A stretch of 64,000 nucleotides of DNA from Diabrotica undecimpunctata (GCF_040954645.1 NC_092803.1:121415961-121479960); one strand, 5' to 3'; positions 12,480-23,156 are shown, counted from the stretch's first letter. The notes: a model not told the origin generated them from the sequence alone. Program-made: numbers and translations.

Positions 12480-12835
12480 ACAGCTTAAAAATGAATCCAC
12501 TAGTTTTCTTTACAAACTACGTTTAGCATAGACATTAGACGAAGATATCAACGGTACAGCAAAAAAACAAATGTAACAAATTTTAAAACACATAATCCAC
12601 GAAGCAGTATTGGAAGCCCTTGGCGTTAAAGATAAAACAAAACACAAAAATTCTTGGTGGACAGACGATTTAATCCTACTGGTAGAGGAAAAGAAGAACT
12701 TATATCTAAAATGGTTAAATACAAAAGATTATGAAGACCAAAAAAAGTATAATCGATATAAATACATAATGAAAAAGAAATTAAAAAGATAAAAAACAAA
12801 ACATGGGAGATCAAATGTGTAGATATTAGTTTAAC
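12480..12835 (+). pseudogene. RTE-like retrotransposon linker fragment
   Basis: The frame at 12610-12792 reads KNSWWTDDLILLVEEKKNLY and then KWLNTKDYEDQKKYNR, the segment between endonuclease and RT in RTE-like polyproteins, where a WWTEEI...KK pattern is usual. No endonuclease or RT motif survives on either side. It is a short internal relic, most likely of a different subfamily from the copy at 5180-8608. Confidence 0.55.
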
Positions 12836-13205
12836 GGTAGGAAGATCTAGATCTAAAGAAGCTTGATGTAGATCAAATTAGTATCTACACAATAAGATAA
12901 ACATAAATAATTTAGTAAATGAGAGAGTGTATAACAAAAAAAAATACAAAACAGAATCCTAGAACTACAATACTACTTACTGGTCAATATAAGTCTTTAG
13001 AATGTCTATGTGTACTATTGTCTATTCAACGCACTCTACATCCTGAATGTAGAGATGTGGAGATGCTACAACCCTGGGTGTCTAAGGGTACCTGGAAACT
13101 ATGCGAAAACTTCTTACAGAAATTTACTGGTTTACACAGAAAGGGTATTAGAGATTGTGGATTTTGTGGAATTTGTACGGTTGAAGCGTAAATTTCGTTG
13201 GTACG

Positions 13206-13397
13206 CGTGCAAAGGGGTACAAGTATACATTTGGTGAAAAATTAAAAAAGTACACTACGCTGTAAAAAACAAGTTCATCTGCGGTTGTGCAAAGAGATAT
13301 AAGTCAGTAATACCACCGTTATCTAGATATGAGTTGGTGTCCAATGACTCTAAACCAAAATTTTATCACTCATTGCGTGCAAAGGAGTATAACTTGA
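13206..13397 (+). repeat. Three spaced copies of a GTGCAAAGRRGTAYAA motif
   Basis: A motif close to GTGCAAAGGGGTACAAGT appears near 13207, as TTGTGCAAAGAGATATAAGT near 13285, and as GTGCAAAGGAGTATAACT near 13378, all in the same orientation and spaced about 80-90 bp. Repeated subterminal motifs of this kind often bind a transposase. The decayed protein family that begins about 280 bp downstream (13677) could be the partner; that link is inference. Confidence 0.5.
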
Positions 13398-13676
13398 CAT
13401 ATCCAATAGCACCACTAGCGCATCCCTTGCGTTTAATGATAAGTCAACGTTTGTCTCTTAACACCAGTATTCAGTTAACTTATATCTGTTGATACGTGGC
13501 ATACTAACATTAAAATAAGTATTAAGCACGTATTTGTAACCAATTTTAAAACAGTTTTAATAGTTTAAAATGAGGTCTTTATGAGCTACTAAAATTCTGG
13601 AAATGTGTGGGAATGTAAAGTCAAATAATACAGGTAAATTATTATTATTAAAATTCGTTTTAATATTCGTTTTAAT

Positions 13677-14740
13677 ATGACAATAACTACAATACTAGTA
13701 GATTCCGATTCCGAATCATATCAACATCAAGAGGAAGCAGATGAAAAGCCAGAGCCAGAAAATAGACAAACGAATAGTAACCTAGGCAGTTAAAAGAAAG
13801 TTCTCGTTTGTTGATTTTAAGAAAAAATTAACAAATATGGATTTAGGTTCAAATGCTTCACCATGTTTTTCAGAGTTTCCATCTGATATACTATATGGTC
13901 TTGATGATGATAGTGATATTAATCCTTCTTATGATCCGGAGGAAGATTCTGATGTTTGATTATCGGATAAAGATGACATTTTAAAACCAAAAAAACAAAA
14001 AAGCCTACCGGAAAATGAAAGTAAAGTGGTTGGTGTGAGTCACGTAAATTTAGAAAACACAGTACACATAACCCCAGTGGAACGAAGTAGAAATTTTGTA
14101 TAAAAAAGAGGAAATAAACTTATAAAAGGAGACACAAGAAAACTAAATAAATCGAAAAGAAATTTAGTAAATAAATCGAAAGTTCAAGCGAGACAGTGCA
14201 AACCACTAACGAATTGTCGCATGAAATGCCAGGAAAAGTTTAATGATGTTACAAGACACACTTTATTTAAAGAATATTGGGTCATGGGTAGCCATAATAA
14301 GAGAATTGCGTATTTAGCTAGTCTTAAAAACATCGTTGAAAAGAAAACATCAAAACAAAAAGTTGCTGATAAATCTAAACAAAACTTTCGTTTGTTAACC
14401 TATCAATATCATGTTCAGATTAATGGCAATTTAATACTAACATGTAAATCGTGCTTTTAAAAGACTTTTGGTGAAAGCAGTAAATTTATTACCAACACTT
14501 TACTCCAAAAGCGCTTCTAGTTCTGGAATAACACACGACGATAAAAGAGAATCCCATAAGCCATGGCATAAATTATCCAATGAAGTTACTCAAGCTGTTT
14601 GATCACATTTGGTCTTTGCCTGCATACGAAAGTCACTATTGCAGAAACCAAACAAGCAAAAAGTATCTTTCACCGTACTATACAGTTGCAAAGATTTATG
14701 AAGAATATCTTAAACAAGAGTCCAGTCATGATTTCTCAGT
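13677..14740 (+). pseudogene. Decayed multicopy insect protein with Cys-rich K/R region, family unnamed
   Basis: ATG at 13677 opens a short acidic N-terminus (ILVDSDSESYQ). After frameshifts the same protein seems to continue through FPSDILYGLDDDSDINPSYD, a basic stretch near 14110-14200, QARQCKPLTNCRMKCQEKFN and LFKEYWVMGSHNKRIAYLAS (14190-14320), and finally SLPAYESHYCRNQ and KYLSPYYTVAKIYEEYLK (14610-14720). I recall similar multicopy insect proteins with a C-x-C/KC motif, an FWGLGNYN-like motif and a final SHYSR..KYLSP motif, usually repeat-associated, but cannot name the family. At least two stops and two frameshifts are present. A transposon origin is inference. Confidence 0.45.
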
Positions 14741-14744
14741 CTAT

Positions 14745-14925
14745 CACTTACTCCAATGCAGAGTTCCTCAAGGAAGTGTCCTCGGTCCCTTCCTGCATCT
14801 AATCTTTACTGCTGACATACCTATTCTAGATGACATACAGTGGCAACTCTTAGTACCCAAACCATACCATAACGGTACTCAAACCAAGTCAATATTGTCA
14901 TCACATTTACTACTTAATATATAAT
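14745..14925 (+). pseudogene. Jockey-like RT scrap (motif B)
   Basis: From about 14755 the frame reads RVPQGSVLGPFLHLIFTADI, the motif B and following helix of Jockey-type reverse transcriptases (GVPQGSVLGP..YNIYTADLP). It is fused in the same open frame to the end of the preceding unclassified protein, so the apparent 114-codon ORF (14580-14924) is a chance chimera. No other RT motif is found nearby. Confidence 0.55.
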
Positions 14926-14989
14926 TTATGAGTAGATTGTAAATATGCATTACAAAAAGTCAGGCTGGAGTTATGAAATTCAACTACAG

Positions 14990-17532
14990 CAGGGGCTCCC
15001 AACTAAATTTTTCAAAGGACCCCTTCATTAAGGTACTACAATGACGAGGACCCCACTATATCCTAAAGACCTAAACAAACCTAAAGTTACCTGAAAAGAG
15101 CCAAAATTTATTTATGAAAACATAAATGAAACTAATGCTATTTAGGATTTATTTGTGAAAATACAAAGTCCTTACACAAGTACATTATTAGTTTTAATTT
15201 TCACTCCTCAATTAATGAGGTACGTTGAATTTAACCTTAGAATCCATTATTTCTGTAATGTTAGATTCCAAACTTAGAACTTTCACTCTGAAATCCGACC
15301 GCATATCAAGCCGATTCCTATATTTGTTTTTTATGAAGCACATGGAAGAAAATGCTTGCTCACACCGATAGGTTGTTGCAAACGGAAGGATTTTTTTCGT
15401 TGCCCAGAAATCTGCTATTTTCTCGCCATTAAAAATGTCCTTCATCTTACCGCAACTCGACAAATCCACAAGCTTAATTTGTTCTTCTTCTGTGAGGCCT
15501 TAGATTTGTTCAATTGCTTGACAGCTGAAAGGATTTCGAATTCAACCATCGTCAGGGTCAGGCTCAGGGAAATATATCCTAAAAGTCGTAGCTAGGTTAC
15601 ATAGGTGCTCGGCTGCGTTAATTTTTATCGGATCAGGTAAACTCTGCTCTGCAGACTCCAAGAACTGTTTCAAATTAGAAAAGTTAGTGAACGACTCGTT
15701 TTCAATCCTTGCTGCCCACAGCTGGCACTTTTTTACCATAGCACTGATCTTATCTTTAACTTTGAAAATGTCTACATTTTTCCCTTGCAAACTTAAGTTT
15801 AATACATTCAAGTTTTTAAACACGTCAGCTAAGTAGGCAGTTGAGCAAAGCTAAGAAAAGTCAGTGAGAACATCGGCGTACTTGGTGTCAAAAAGAAAAA
15901 CACGAGCTTCATATCTAAGTTAAAAAAATCTTGTCAATATCCTCCCTCTAGAGAGCCACCTTACTTCCGTATGAGTAAAAAGGTGTTCATGCTCACTGCT
16001 AATCTCTTTACACAACAAAGAAAACAATCTGGATTGCAGAGGTCGAGGTTTAATGTAGTTAACTATTTGAACTACTTCGTTAAGTACCTTCTGCAAAGGT
16101 TCAGGCAATGTTTTGGCTACCAATGCTTCACGATGAACACAACAGTGTATCCATTTCACCTCAGGAGCTACTGCTTTGACACGAGCTTGAAGTCCTGCTT
16201 TGTGGCCAGCCATTGATTTTGCTCCATCCGTAGACAAGCCCACACATTTTGTCCATGTTACGTCATGTTTATTGAAAAAATCATTCAATGCAGTAAAAAT
16301 ATCTGCTGCTGTTGTGTGAAGTAGTTCGCATGAAAAAAGAAAATCTTCCAATATCTGGTCCTCCCACAAAAATCGAACAAAACACAACATTATTGCTTTT
16401 TTTGATATGTCGGTGCTTTCGTCCAATTGAACAGCAAACATGTCGCTCATGCTAAGTCTCACCAGCAACGTATCTTCAATGTTATTGGCCATATCTGAAA
16501 TTCGTCTTTACACAGTATTGTTAGAGAGCGGAACAGTACTTATTATCTTAACAGCCGCATCACCCAACATTCTCTTGCATAGAATTATTGCTGATGGTAG
16601 TATAGGTTCTTCAGCAATTGTATGGTTTTTTCTACATTTAGCAACAAGCTGAGATACCTCATAAAATGCAAGGGTTGCATTTTCATTTACGTTTGCACCA
16701 TAGTGTTTAGTAATGTTTTTACGAGATCTTTTAAGCTCTCCTAGTTTGTTTTTAAAAAAATCGAATGACTTTTGTACTCTGGATGTTTTGTCACAAAATG
16801 CCAACGGAATTTTGCTGGCTTCATACACTCATTGGAAAGGCTTTCGTAGCAAATTACACATTGAGGTTTAGGCTGCTGCTCAGGGCCAGTGAACGTGAAA
16901 CCCATTTCCAAGTAATCAGAGTTGCATTTTCTAATTTTTGCAGCACTGATCTCGGTCGAATTAGGTTTAAGAGACGCCGACGAGTTAGGTACAAGAGACA
17001 CTGACAAGTTCGGTTCGAGAGTCATTGACTTTTTAACTTTAACATTGAATGCATTTTCTACCTCTTCGTCTGTAGGTCTATCCCGTTTTAACGATCCACA
17101 TTTTAATCAACGGTCCATAGCGTACGAACTAACTTACTATCAATAGCCAACTGACATCTCTGAAATGCGAATTGGCTGTGTAACTGTAATGCAAACAGAC
17201 AGCGGACAGCGACGCATATTAACGACATAAAACCAAAGTAGGGTCCCATCTAGTTCCAGTGACAGTGGTGGTGAAGAGGGGAGGCCGAATCTGTTTTACA
17301 CGAAAATATTTTTTTAAGTGTATATAATCAATTATAGTTAAATAATCTAAAATTTAATATAACTTTAAGTTTGCGCGATATATGTTATTAATTTTAACGA
17401 TTTAGACAGAAAAACTTTGTTTCCACTCTCCTAAAAAAATTTGCAAAATGAACTTATATCTTTTTTCTCTCTGGCTCTTCATATATTTATTACTACTACT
17501 ACTACTATACCTAGGGGTCCGCGGAACCACTG
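14990..17532 (-). mobile_element. hAT transposon with 8-bp target duplication
   Basis: AACTACAG is repeated exactly at 14982-14989 and 17533-17540, the 8-bp target-site duplication expected of hAT elements. The ends are CAGGGGCTCCC on the left and CAGTGGTTCCGCGGACCCC read inward from the right. Both reach a GGACCCC motif, so the terminal inverted repeats are recognisable but diverged. The interior holds a minus-strand BED/hAT transposase pseudogene (15212-17025). A (TAC)n run lies near 17486. Both ends and the duplication survive although the ORF has decayed. Confidence 0.88.
15212..17025 (-). pseudogene. hAT transposase, BED-finger type (ZBED5/SCAND3-like)
   Basis: Minus strand. The N-terminal BED zinc finger is visible as CVICYESLS and KFRWHFVTKHPEY (C-x2-C...H-x5-H). 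A frameshift near 16780 is followed by KSFDFFKNK. The RNase H-like core has MFAVQLDESTDIS with its catalytic Asp, then GLSTDGAKSMAGHKAG and the CCVHREAL motif. The C-terminal dimerisation region reads CEQAFSSMCFIKNKYRNRL. From about 16770 down to 15212 the frame is continuous except for nonsense codons at 16508, 15920, about 15850, 15542 and about 15500; several look like single-base changes. It is non-functional but well preserved, with no internal deletion obvious to me. Confidence 0.88.
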
Positions 17533-17540
17533 AACTACAG

Positions 17541-18640
17541 AGATCGGCGTCGAGGTCCCATAAAAATATTTATGAAAGATTCCAATCAAAAGTTTTTTAC
17601 ATTACAAATGTTTCTTGGTATAAACCTAATTTTTTCATTACCCATCATATTTAAATGAAAACTGCTAAAAAAGAGATTGTAAATTACTCAAAAAATATGA
17701 CCCACGACTACACAATCATCTTGGCAGCTTACATCAGAAACTCAGGGCACATCTAAACCGAATATTGAAATGACGCACTCCCAGTATTATAATTGTTTTC
17801 TCCCTTTTTGTTAAAATTATTAACAATAATTTGAAAATTGATGTTATATCTACGTCTACATTAAGGCGTCTTAGTCTTATGTCTAGATAATCACAGATGC
17901 AATGTGTAAGAAACTGAAAGCCCTTGAAATGTCAGCATAACGGCATATGCTAAGATTTTTATGAATAGACAAAGTAACAAATACAGAAGTACTTAACCCA
18001 CCAAATCAACACAGAAAGAATACACATATTTATCTATCATGAAATCGTAGGTTTAACAGACACTATTCCAATCACACAATAACAAGTAATTCAAATATAA
18101 TAAAGAAACTTACGTATATAATAATTACCCTGATGTGTAGATTTCAGTACCTATTGTTTTTGGCAAATATCTTATTAACTCTTTTAATTTGAGTTTGATA
18201 AATTTCAACTTGTGTTGTGTCACACATCTACTCTTTTATATAATATGTACCTTCTTGTTCATATAAAATTTTCCAAGAAACTCATTGTCAAACCTAAGAC
18301 TTCAGTTACTAATTATTACATTAGATTAAGAAAGAGATCCTTCATGGCAATTTTTTAACAAAAAGAATGTCTGAATAGGCATTAATGTTTTAATAATAGA
18401 ATAAGTGTTAGGAAAGTACTTGCATGTTCTGACAATTTAACATGGTGAACACTAGCACAATGCAACTCGCCGTAATTAGTAATTACACAAAGCAATCTTG
18501 AGTTTGTTTTAAAATAAATACATTCATTTAAATGGAACATGGTGATTATTTCGAAGAGGATAAACATATCAATTAATTCTCTAAATGAACGTACTTAAGA
18601 TCTATATTTTAAAATAACATGAATGAGTCTACAATTACAA

Positions 18641-18642
<2 letters not shown>
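17541..18642. other. AT-rich stretch with no gene seen
   Basis: About 1.1 kb between the hAT element and the first TA array. The open frame at 18382-18567 (minus) has no recognisable motif. Nothing else could be supported. Confidence 0.5.

Positions 18643-18719
<77 letters not shown>
18643..18719. repeat. (TA)n array next to the PLE 5' palindrome
   Basis: About 77 bp of uninterrupted TA dinucleotides. It abuts directly, and shares its last bases with, the 78-bp palindrome that opens the Penelope-like element on its right. Confidence 0.95.
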
Positions 18720-18721
<2 letters not shown>

Positions 18722-18794
18722 AAAAAAGAAGTACTTGTGACTCGTTTGGAACAAATTTGTTCCAAACGAGTCACAAGTACTTCTTTTTTCTTAT
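18717..18794. repeat. Perfect 78-bp palindrome at the PLE 5' end
   Basis: The sequence is its own exact reverse complement about a centre between 18755 and 18756 (ACAAA|TTTGT), with no spacer. The outermost pairs are 18717/18794. It lies between the TA array and the PLE coding region, whose first Met is 15 bp downstream (18809). As RNA it would form a 39-bp hairpin with almost no loop. A perfect match over 39 bp beside a decayed ORF suggests recent origin, ongoing gene conversion, or an assembly artefact. Confidence 0.9.
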
Positions 18795-18808
18795 TCTTGT
18801 AGGAAAAT

Positions 18809-21254
18809 ATGGGTTTTTTCGATGACATCCGAAACGATTATGGGCAATCTACAGTCAGAATTCTGAAGGAGTGGACTAGAATTACCATCAAACTTGCTGC
18901 TTTACACAATCAAAAGACCTTTTTGTTGAAGTGTAGATCTAATGGATGTTTCCCTGGACATGTTACAAATGGCCTAGTTAATGTAAATTCCCTTCTACAT
19001 CATCGGACTGGGAATATTCACCATGATGCTTGGAAATTATGTGACAGGTTTGGAAGAAATATTATTAATTTAGAAATTAAAATCGCTTTTGCTGATATAA
19101 ACTTTTTTGAAAGAAAATTACATGAGTTACGTACCAAGGCTTACAATATCTTAAATTTCCACACATTTAATGAATTTAATTGTAGACAAAGAATTAAATA
19201 CAACACAGAATTTCATAAAATCAAAAAAATACAAATTAATAAGTTCAATAAATTAAAAATAGAAGCTTTTGATAAGATAAAATTTCAAGAAAAATGGTTT
19301 AAAAATCTAACATCTATTCATTTTCCTTTTGAAATTAAAAAATTTTTAGCATTAGGACCTAAATTTTCTTTATGTCCTTCCAAATTTGATATTAGAATTC
19401 CTAATTTACTTTCTGATATTGAATCAATAATCAGACCACTTAATGATAGTCAAAAGGATGTTGTTAGATCTAAATGTACAAACGTTATTACAAACTTTTT
19501 GCATAAAGAAGTCAAAGATCATTTTTTAAATAAATACTATATGCAAACTAAACTTTTTCTTAAAAACCATCCTGAAATTTATATTGTCAAAAGCGATAAA
19601 GGTAACGTAACTGTTGTAATGTACAAAGAGGATTATCTACAACAAACTGGAGAACTCTTAAATGATACTAAGTATTACACTACACTTAGAAGGAGTCCTG
19701 TTTGTACTTTGCAACAAAAAGCAAATTGTCTAGTATCTAAATTAAACATAAAGAAATTTATTGATAATAAAAAAGCAAAAGAGCTCAAAATTTATAATTC
19801 TATTGCTCCACGGTTTTATGCTCTGCCAAAAATACATAAACCTACTTTATCTATGAGACCAATTGTTTCATCTTTATGCCCTCCTAATGGACCAATAGCA
19901 CAGCTCCTCACTGACATCTTAACTAATGCTTATAATTTAAACAACAATTTTTACATTAAAGATTCATTTGATTTTAGTTCTTTCATTAATAATTTCCAAT
20001 TACCACAAAATTATGTTTTAGTTAATTTTGATGTAACATCTCTTTTTACTAATTTGCCTTTAGATTTAATCATAAGTAGTGTTGAAAAACATTGAAATGA
20101 GATTTCACAACACACTAATATTGACTTATTACATTTCAAAACACTTATCAACTTTGTTTTTGATTCTAATATTTTTATATTTAATGGTGTATTTTATAAA
20201 CAAATTTTTGGTAGTCCTATGGGATCTAGTCTTTCACCCATTCCAAGTAGCTATGTCATGGATGATGTTATCAGTGATTGTATCAGTAATTGCACTTTTT
20301 TCATTCCTTTTATTAAGAGATATGTAGATGATTTAGTTTTGGCACTTCCTAAACACAAAATTCATGAAACAGTCAACATTTTCAACAGTCATAATCAACA
20401 TATACAATTTACAGTTGAGGAAGAGGTAGATAATTCTCTACCATTCCTTGACATGAGAATTGTAAGAAATACAGACAATATGTTGAAAACCAGATGGTTC
20501 AGAAAACCCATATGTAGTAATAGATTTATAAGCTATTACTCTCACCATCCAAATTAGATGAAAATGAACCTTATAACAGGATTAAAAGAACGTGTTTTAA
20601 AACTTTCTCATCCAGATTATCTACAAGAAGTTCTTCAATTATTAAAAAATATTCTAATTGAAAACTCTTATCCTCCAGATATGCTACATAGGATGCTTTT
20701 TTCTAATATTGGTAATATAAATAATTTAACACCATTTTTTGCTCAATCTCAAAACATTGTATCTAACAATCAGAACATCTATTATCATTCACTACCTTTT
20801 ATACCATCATTAACACCTAAATTAATACAAACACTAAAGGTTATTGACAATATAAAAATAGCAACAAAGAACATCAAAACTATTTCATCTTTATATTCTA
20901 AAACTAAATATCCTATAGACAAATTTGAAAAAAACGAATTTAGTATACAACATTAGTTGTACTCAGTGTGAGGCTGAATATGTTGGTGAGACCGGAAGAA
21001 ATCTTTCAAATCGCATTATTTCTCACAAAAGTGATTGCAGAATTAAAAAACCATCTTGTGCTTTGGCAGAACATGTAATCGATAAAGACCATATTATGGA
21101 TTTTGATAACATTAAAATTTTATGTAGTGAAAGTAATAAATTTAAAAGGACTTTTTTGGAAATGGTTTGTATTAGCAAAAATGATAATAGTTTAAACAAA
21201 AGATCAGAAATTCAAAATTTAAGCAAAATTTATAATTATATTCTTTATTTATGA
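18809..21254 (+). pseudogene. PLE reverse transcriptase with GIY-YIG endonuclease
   Basis: Frame 1 runs from 18809 with in-frame stops at 20093-20095 (a TGA where related proteins have Trp) and 20555-20557, then a one-base shift near 20930 in an A-run. A long N-terminal region precedes the RT. RT motifs: YALPKIHKPTLSMRPIVSS (~19815), LVNFDVTSLFTNLPL (motif A Asp, ~20020), FGSPMGSSLSPIPSS (motif B, ~20205) and KRYVDDLVLA (catalytic YVDD, ~20315), then LPFLDMRIV. The C-terminal endonuclease reads LVYNISCTQCEAEYVGETGR and then NRIISHK, matching a GIY-YIG domain with the Cys-x-x-Cys insertion seen in Penelope-type enzymes. No Met choice upstream of 18809 is possible because of the palindrome. Confidence 0.9.
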
Positions 21255-21688
21255 TTTATATATAAAACTTGTAAAATGTCATATTTAATTCTCCATATAT
21301 CTGTCACATTCTTTCAGACATCTGTCAACGGTGAATAAATCTTCTTCTTTTTGTTACTAAACAAAAAAGAATGTTTAGACGAAATTTTACTTTTGGCAAT
21401 ATAATTGTCAAAAATAAAAATTTTATGTTGGCATTTATGACATTGAGGCTATTTGTAATTGGTTGCTATTTGAACTTATTTATAAATTCAATTATTTTTA
21501 TATTAAAAAAATGTTTTCAAAATTATAAAAATTTTCGGAGAAACATTTATTAGATTAAAACATTTTTGTATTAAATATTTTGAAGATGTAAGCAGTAATT
21601 TTTACTTACCAAACTAATTTTTATTTGGTAAGTTAACAAAAATTGTTTTTTCTTTTTAGTTCAACCTTGTAAGTATTTTGTCTTTTTT

Positions 21689-21730
21689 AGCTCTTGATAA
21701 TAATTGTATACACAATTGAAAGCTCGAGAA
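21689..21730 (+). ncRNA. Degenerate hammerhead-ribozyme motif, PLE tail
   Basis: CTC, then TTGATAA in place of the core CTGATGA, a stem II of AATTGT/ACAATT, then GAA and AGCTC, and GAG that pairs back to CTC as stem I. The palindromic AGCT would be the two-base-pair stem III typical of PLE hammerheads, with cleavage after C21725. Two core changes make catalysis unlikely. Confidence 0.55.
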
Positions 21731-21784
21731 TAAAAAAATAGTTAACCAATAGCCCTTTTATTGACTCCAACCCATCCAAAACAG

Positions 21785-21785
<1 letters not shown>

Positions 21786-21843
<58 letters not shown>
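21786..21843. repeat. (TA)n array shared by two convergent PLE tails
   Basis: About 58 bp of TA repeats. The plus-strand PLE ends at its left edge and a minus-strand PLE ends at its right edge, each after a hammerhead motif. Confidence 0.95.
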
Positions 21844-21846
<3 letters not shown>

Positions 21847-21924
21847 GTGCACTCGTAAGTGAATGGGTTATTTTCGGTCAATTTGGAGATAAAAAAGACA
21901 AGAGTTGTGCTACTTTATCTATTT

Positions 21925-21972
21925 ATTGAAGACGTTTCGCCCAATGTTCATTGGGCATCATCAGTTCATCTA
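21925..21972 (-). ncRNA. Hammerhead ribozyme motif with complete core, PLE tail
   Basis: On the minus strand: GATGAA, CTGATGA (21964-21958), stem II GCCCAAT-GAAC-ATTGGGC, GAAACGTC (21938-21931), then TTCAAT. All invariant core bases are present. Stem III is the palindromic ACGT, and cleavage would follow the C of GTC. Stem I is short (GAA/TTC). Such tiny stem III loops are known in PLE hammerheads, which are thought to work as dimers. Confidence 0.75.
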
Positions 21973-22414
21973 AAAGAATATTATAAGCGATACATCTATA
22001 TGAAAAACAATTAAGTAAATGATCTTACCTTTAAAAGATCTGTAGCATTAAGATGTTATTATTGTGAAGAAACATCAAAAATTAATCTATTAAATAAATC
22101 AGCAAAAACACAGAACGCCGGAAGATTCCCAATTAAAGTAATTTTATATTAATTTTTTAATTTAACTTTTTTGAAAACATTGATTGATTCTAAAATCTAT
22201 CAAAAAATGTAATTGTCAATTTTGAAATGTTATATTAACAAAGGCGAGACTAGGCATCTTCACTGTTATGATCATATCATGCAAAATAAAGTATTTGAAA
22301 GCTTGAATGTCAGAAATGACAATCAGCTGGTGAGATTTAAGGAAAAGTTTTGTAGATGCCAACATAAATGTTATGATATAATAAAAGAAGTTGAAGAAGA
22401 AAACAATAATTAAA

Positions 22415-22528
22415 AGTAGAATACGGAAGAATACGGAGTATTAGTGCATGGTAAATTTGGCTTAAGTTGCTGATATCAGTTCTCTTATTTAATGCATTAG
22501 GTTGTTTCAAAATATGACACATCTCCAT
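22415..22528 (-). pseudogene. PLE protein C-terminal fragment
   Basis: The minus frame reads MEMCHILKQPNALNKRTDIS and then NLSQIYHALI. It aligns with the end of the PLE protein at 18809-21254 (LEMVCISKNDNSLNKRSEIQ, then NLSKIYNYIL). The fragment starts next to the TA array at 22561, so everything 5' of the last ~35 residues is missing. Confidence 0.7.
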
Positions 22529-22560
22529 AAACTAATAAATAAAACATATGGCTAAAAATG

Positions 22561-22615
<55 letters not shown>
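22561..22615. repeat. (TA)n array at the 5' edge of the minus-strand PLE
   Basis: About 55 bp of TA repeats with minor impurity at both ends. It separates the truncated minus-strand PLE from an unrelated repeat beginning ACAGGGTGTTTC at 22619. Confidence 0.9.
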
Positions 22616-22619
<4 letters not shown>

Positions 22620-22849
22620 CAGGGTGTTTCAAAAAAAGGTAACCCCGTCTCCAAGGGTAGGTAAAAAACTGAAAAATGATTGGGGGTTGCTTAGTAAAAA
22701 ATTTTTTGTACCGCCATCCATTTTCAAGATACAGGGCGATAAAGAAAAAAAAATTTTATCAACATTATAATACATCTTCGTTGATACAACCTCATTAAGT
22801 TTGTAAGTAGTGATTTTTTTAATTAATTATACCAACGCCAACAATTTAT
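22616..22849. other. Unclassified repeat-like stretch
   Basis: Begins ACAGGGTGTTTCAAAA, a phrase common at ends of insect DNA repeats, followed by GGTAACCCCGTC and a low-complexity stretch. No second end and no coding frame were recognised. Confidence 0.3.
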
Positions 22850-23002
22850 TCATCACATTTGTAGCTCCCTGATGAAGGACATAACCAATGTCCGAAAGCT
22901 TGGAATAAAGATTTAAAAGAGTACACGTTTCATTTTTTATTGCTGCAAACCCAATATTTAACGTGTACTTCCTTACGTTGTCAGCAAATACTTCTGGTTC
23001 AT
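22850..23002 (+). mobile_element. PLE tail with hammerhead, ending at a TA array
   Basis: A ribozyme motif (22862-22908) is followed by about 95 bp of unique tail and then a TA array at 23003. No coding part is attached, so this is a severely 5'-truncated PLE or a solo terminal repeat. Its ribozyme uses the GAAAGCT form of stem III, like the motif at 21689-21730. Confidence 0.6.
22862..22908 (+). ncRNA. Hammerhead ribozyme motif with complete core, PLE tail
   Basis: CTCC, CTGATGA (22869-22875), stem II GGACAT-AACCA-ATGTCC (22877-22893), GAAA and GCTT, then GGAAT. The core is complete. Stem III would be the palindrome AGCT with U at the cleavage position (U22901). Stem I pairs TCC with GGA. 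The motif is followed by a TA array 95 bp on. Confidence 0.7.
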
Positions 23003-23137
<135 letters not shown>

Positions 23138-23156
23138 GTCAAAAGTATTTTGAACC

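Larger units (their letters stand above)
18717..21785 (+). mobile_element. Penelope-like element (PLE) bounded by TA arrays
   Basis: From left to right: palindrome, an RT plus GIY-YIG reading frame (18809-21254), an AT-rich 3' region, a hammerhead-like motif at 21689-21730, and a tail ending where a new TA array begins (21786). PLEs are retroelements with telomerase-related RTs, often a GIY-YIG endonuclease, and frequently hammerhead ribozymes in their terminal regions. The presence of both domains, the ribozyme relic and TA arrays at both ends make this the most complete PLE in the window. The ORF has two nonsense codons and one frameshift. Confidence 0.85.
21844..22560 (-). mobile_element. 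5'-truncated PLE, minus strand, between two TA arrays
   Basis: Read right to left: the last PLE protein residues (22528 to about 22415), an untranslated stretch, a hammerhead motif (21925-21972), and a tail that stops at the TA array at 21843. The tail from the ribozyme to the TA repeat is clearly related to 41605-41739: both continue CTTCAATAAATAGATAAAGT, then TTTGACCGAAAA-like text, then TA repeats. Both ends lie at TA arrays. Confidence 0.75.

Noticed and set aside
12919..13237. Overlapping frames with several Cys residues (CVLLSIQRT, CRDVEML)
   Set aside because: No known zinc-finger spacing, frames overlap each other, and the sequence runs into the repeated motif region.
13206..13397. 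CRISPR-like spaced repeats
   Set aside because: Only three imperfect motif copies with long irregular spacing in eukaryotic DNA; more like transposon subterminal motifs.
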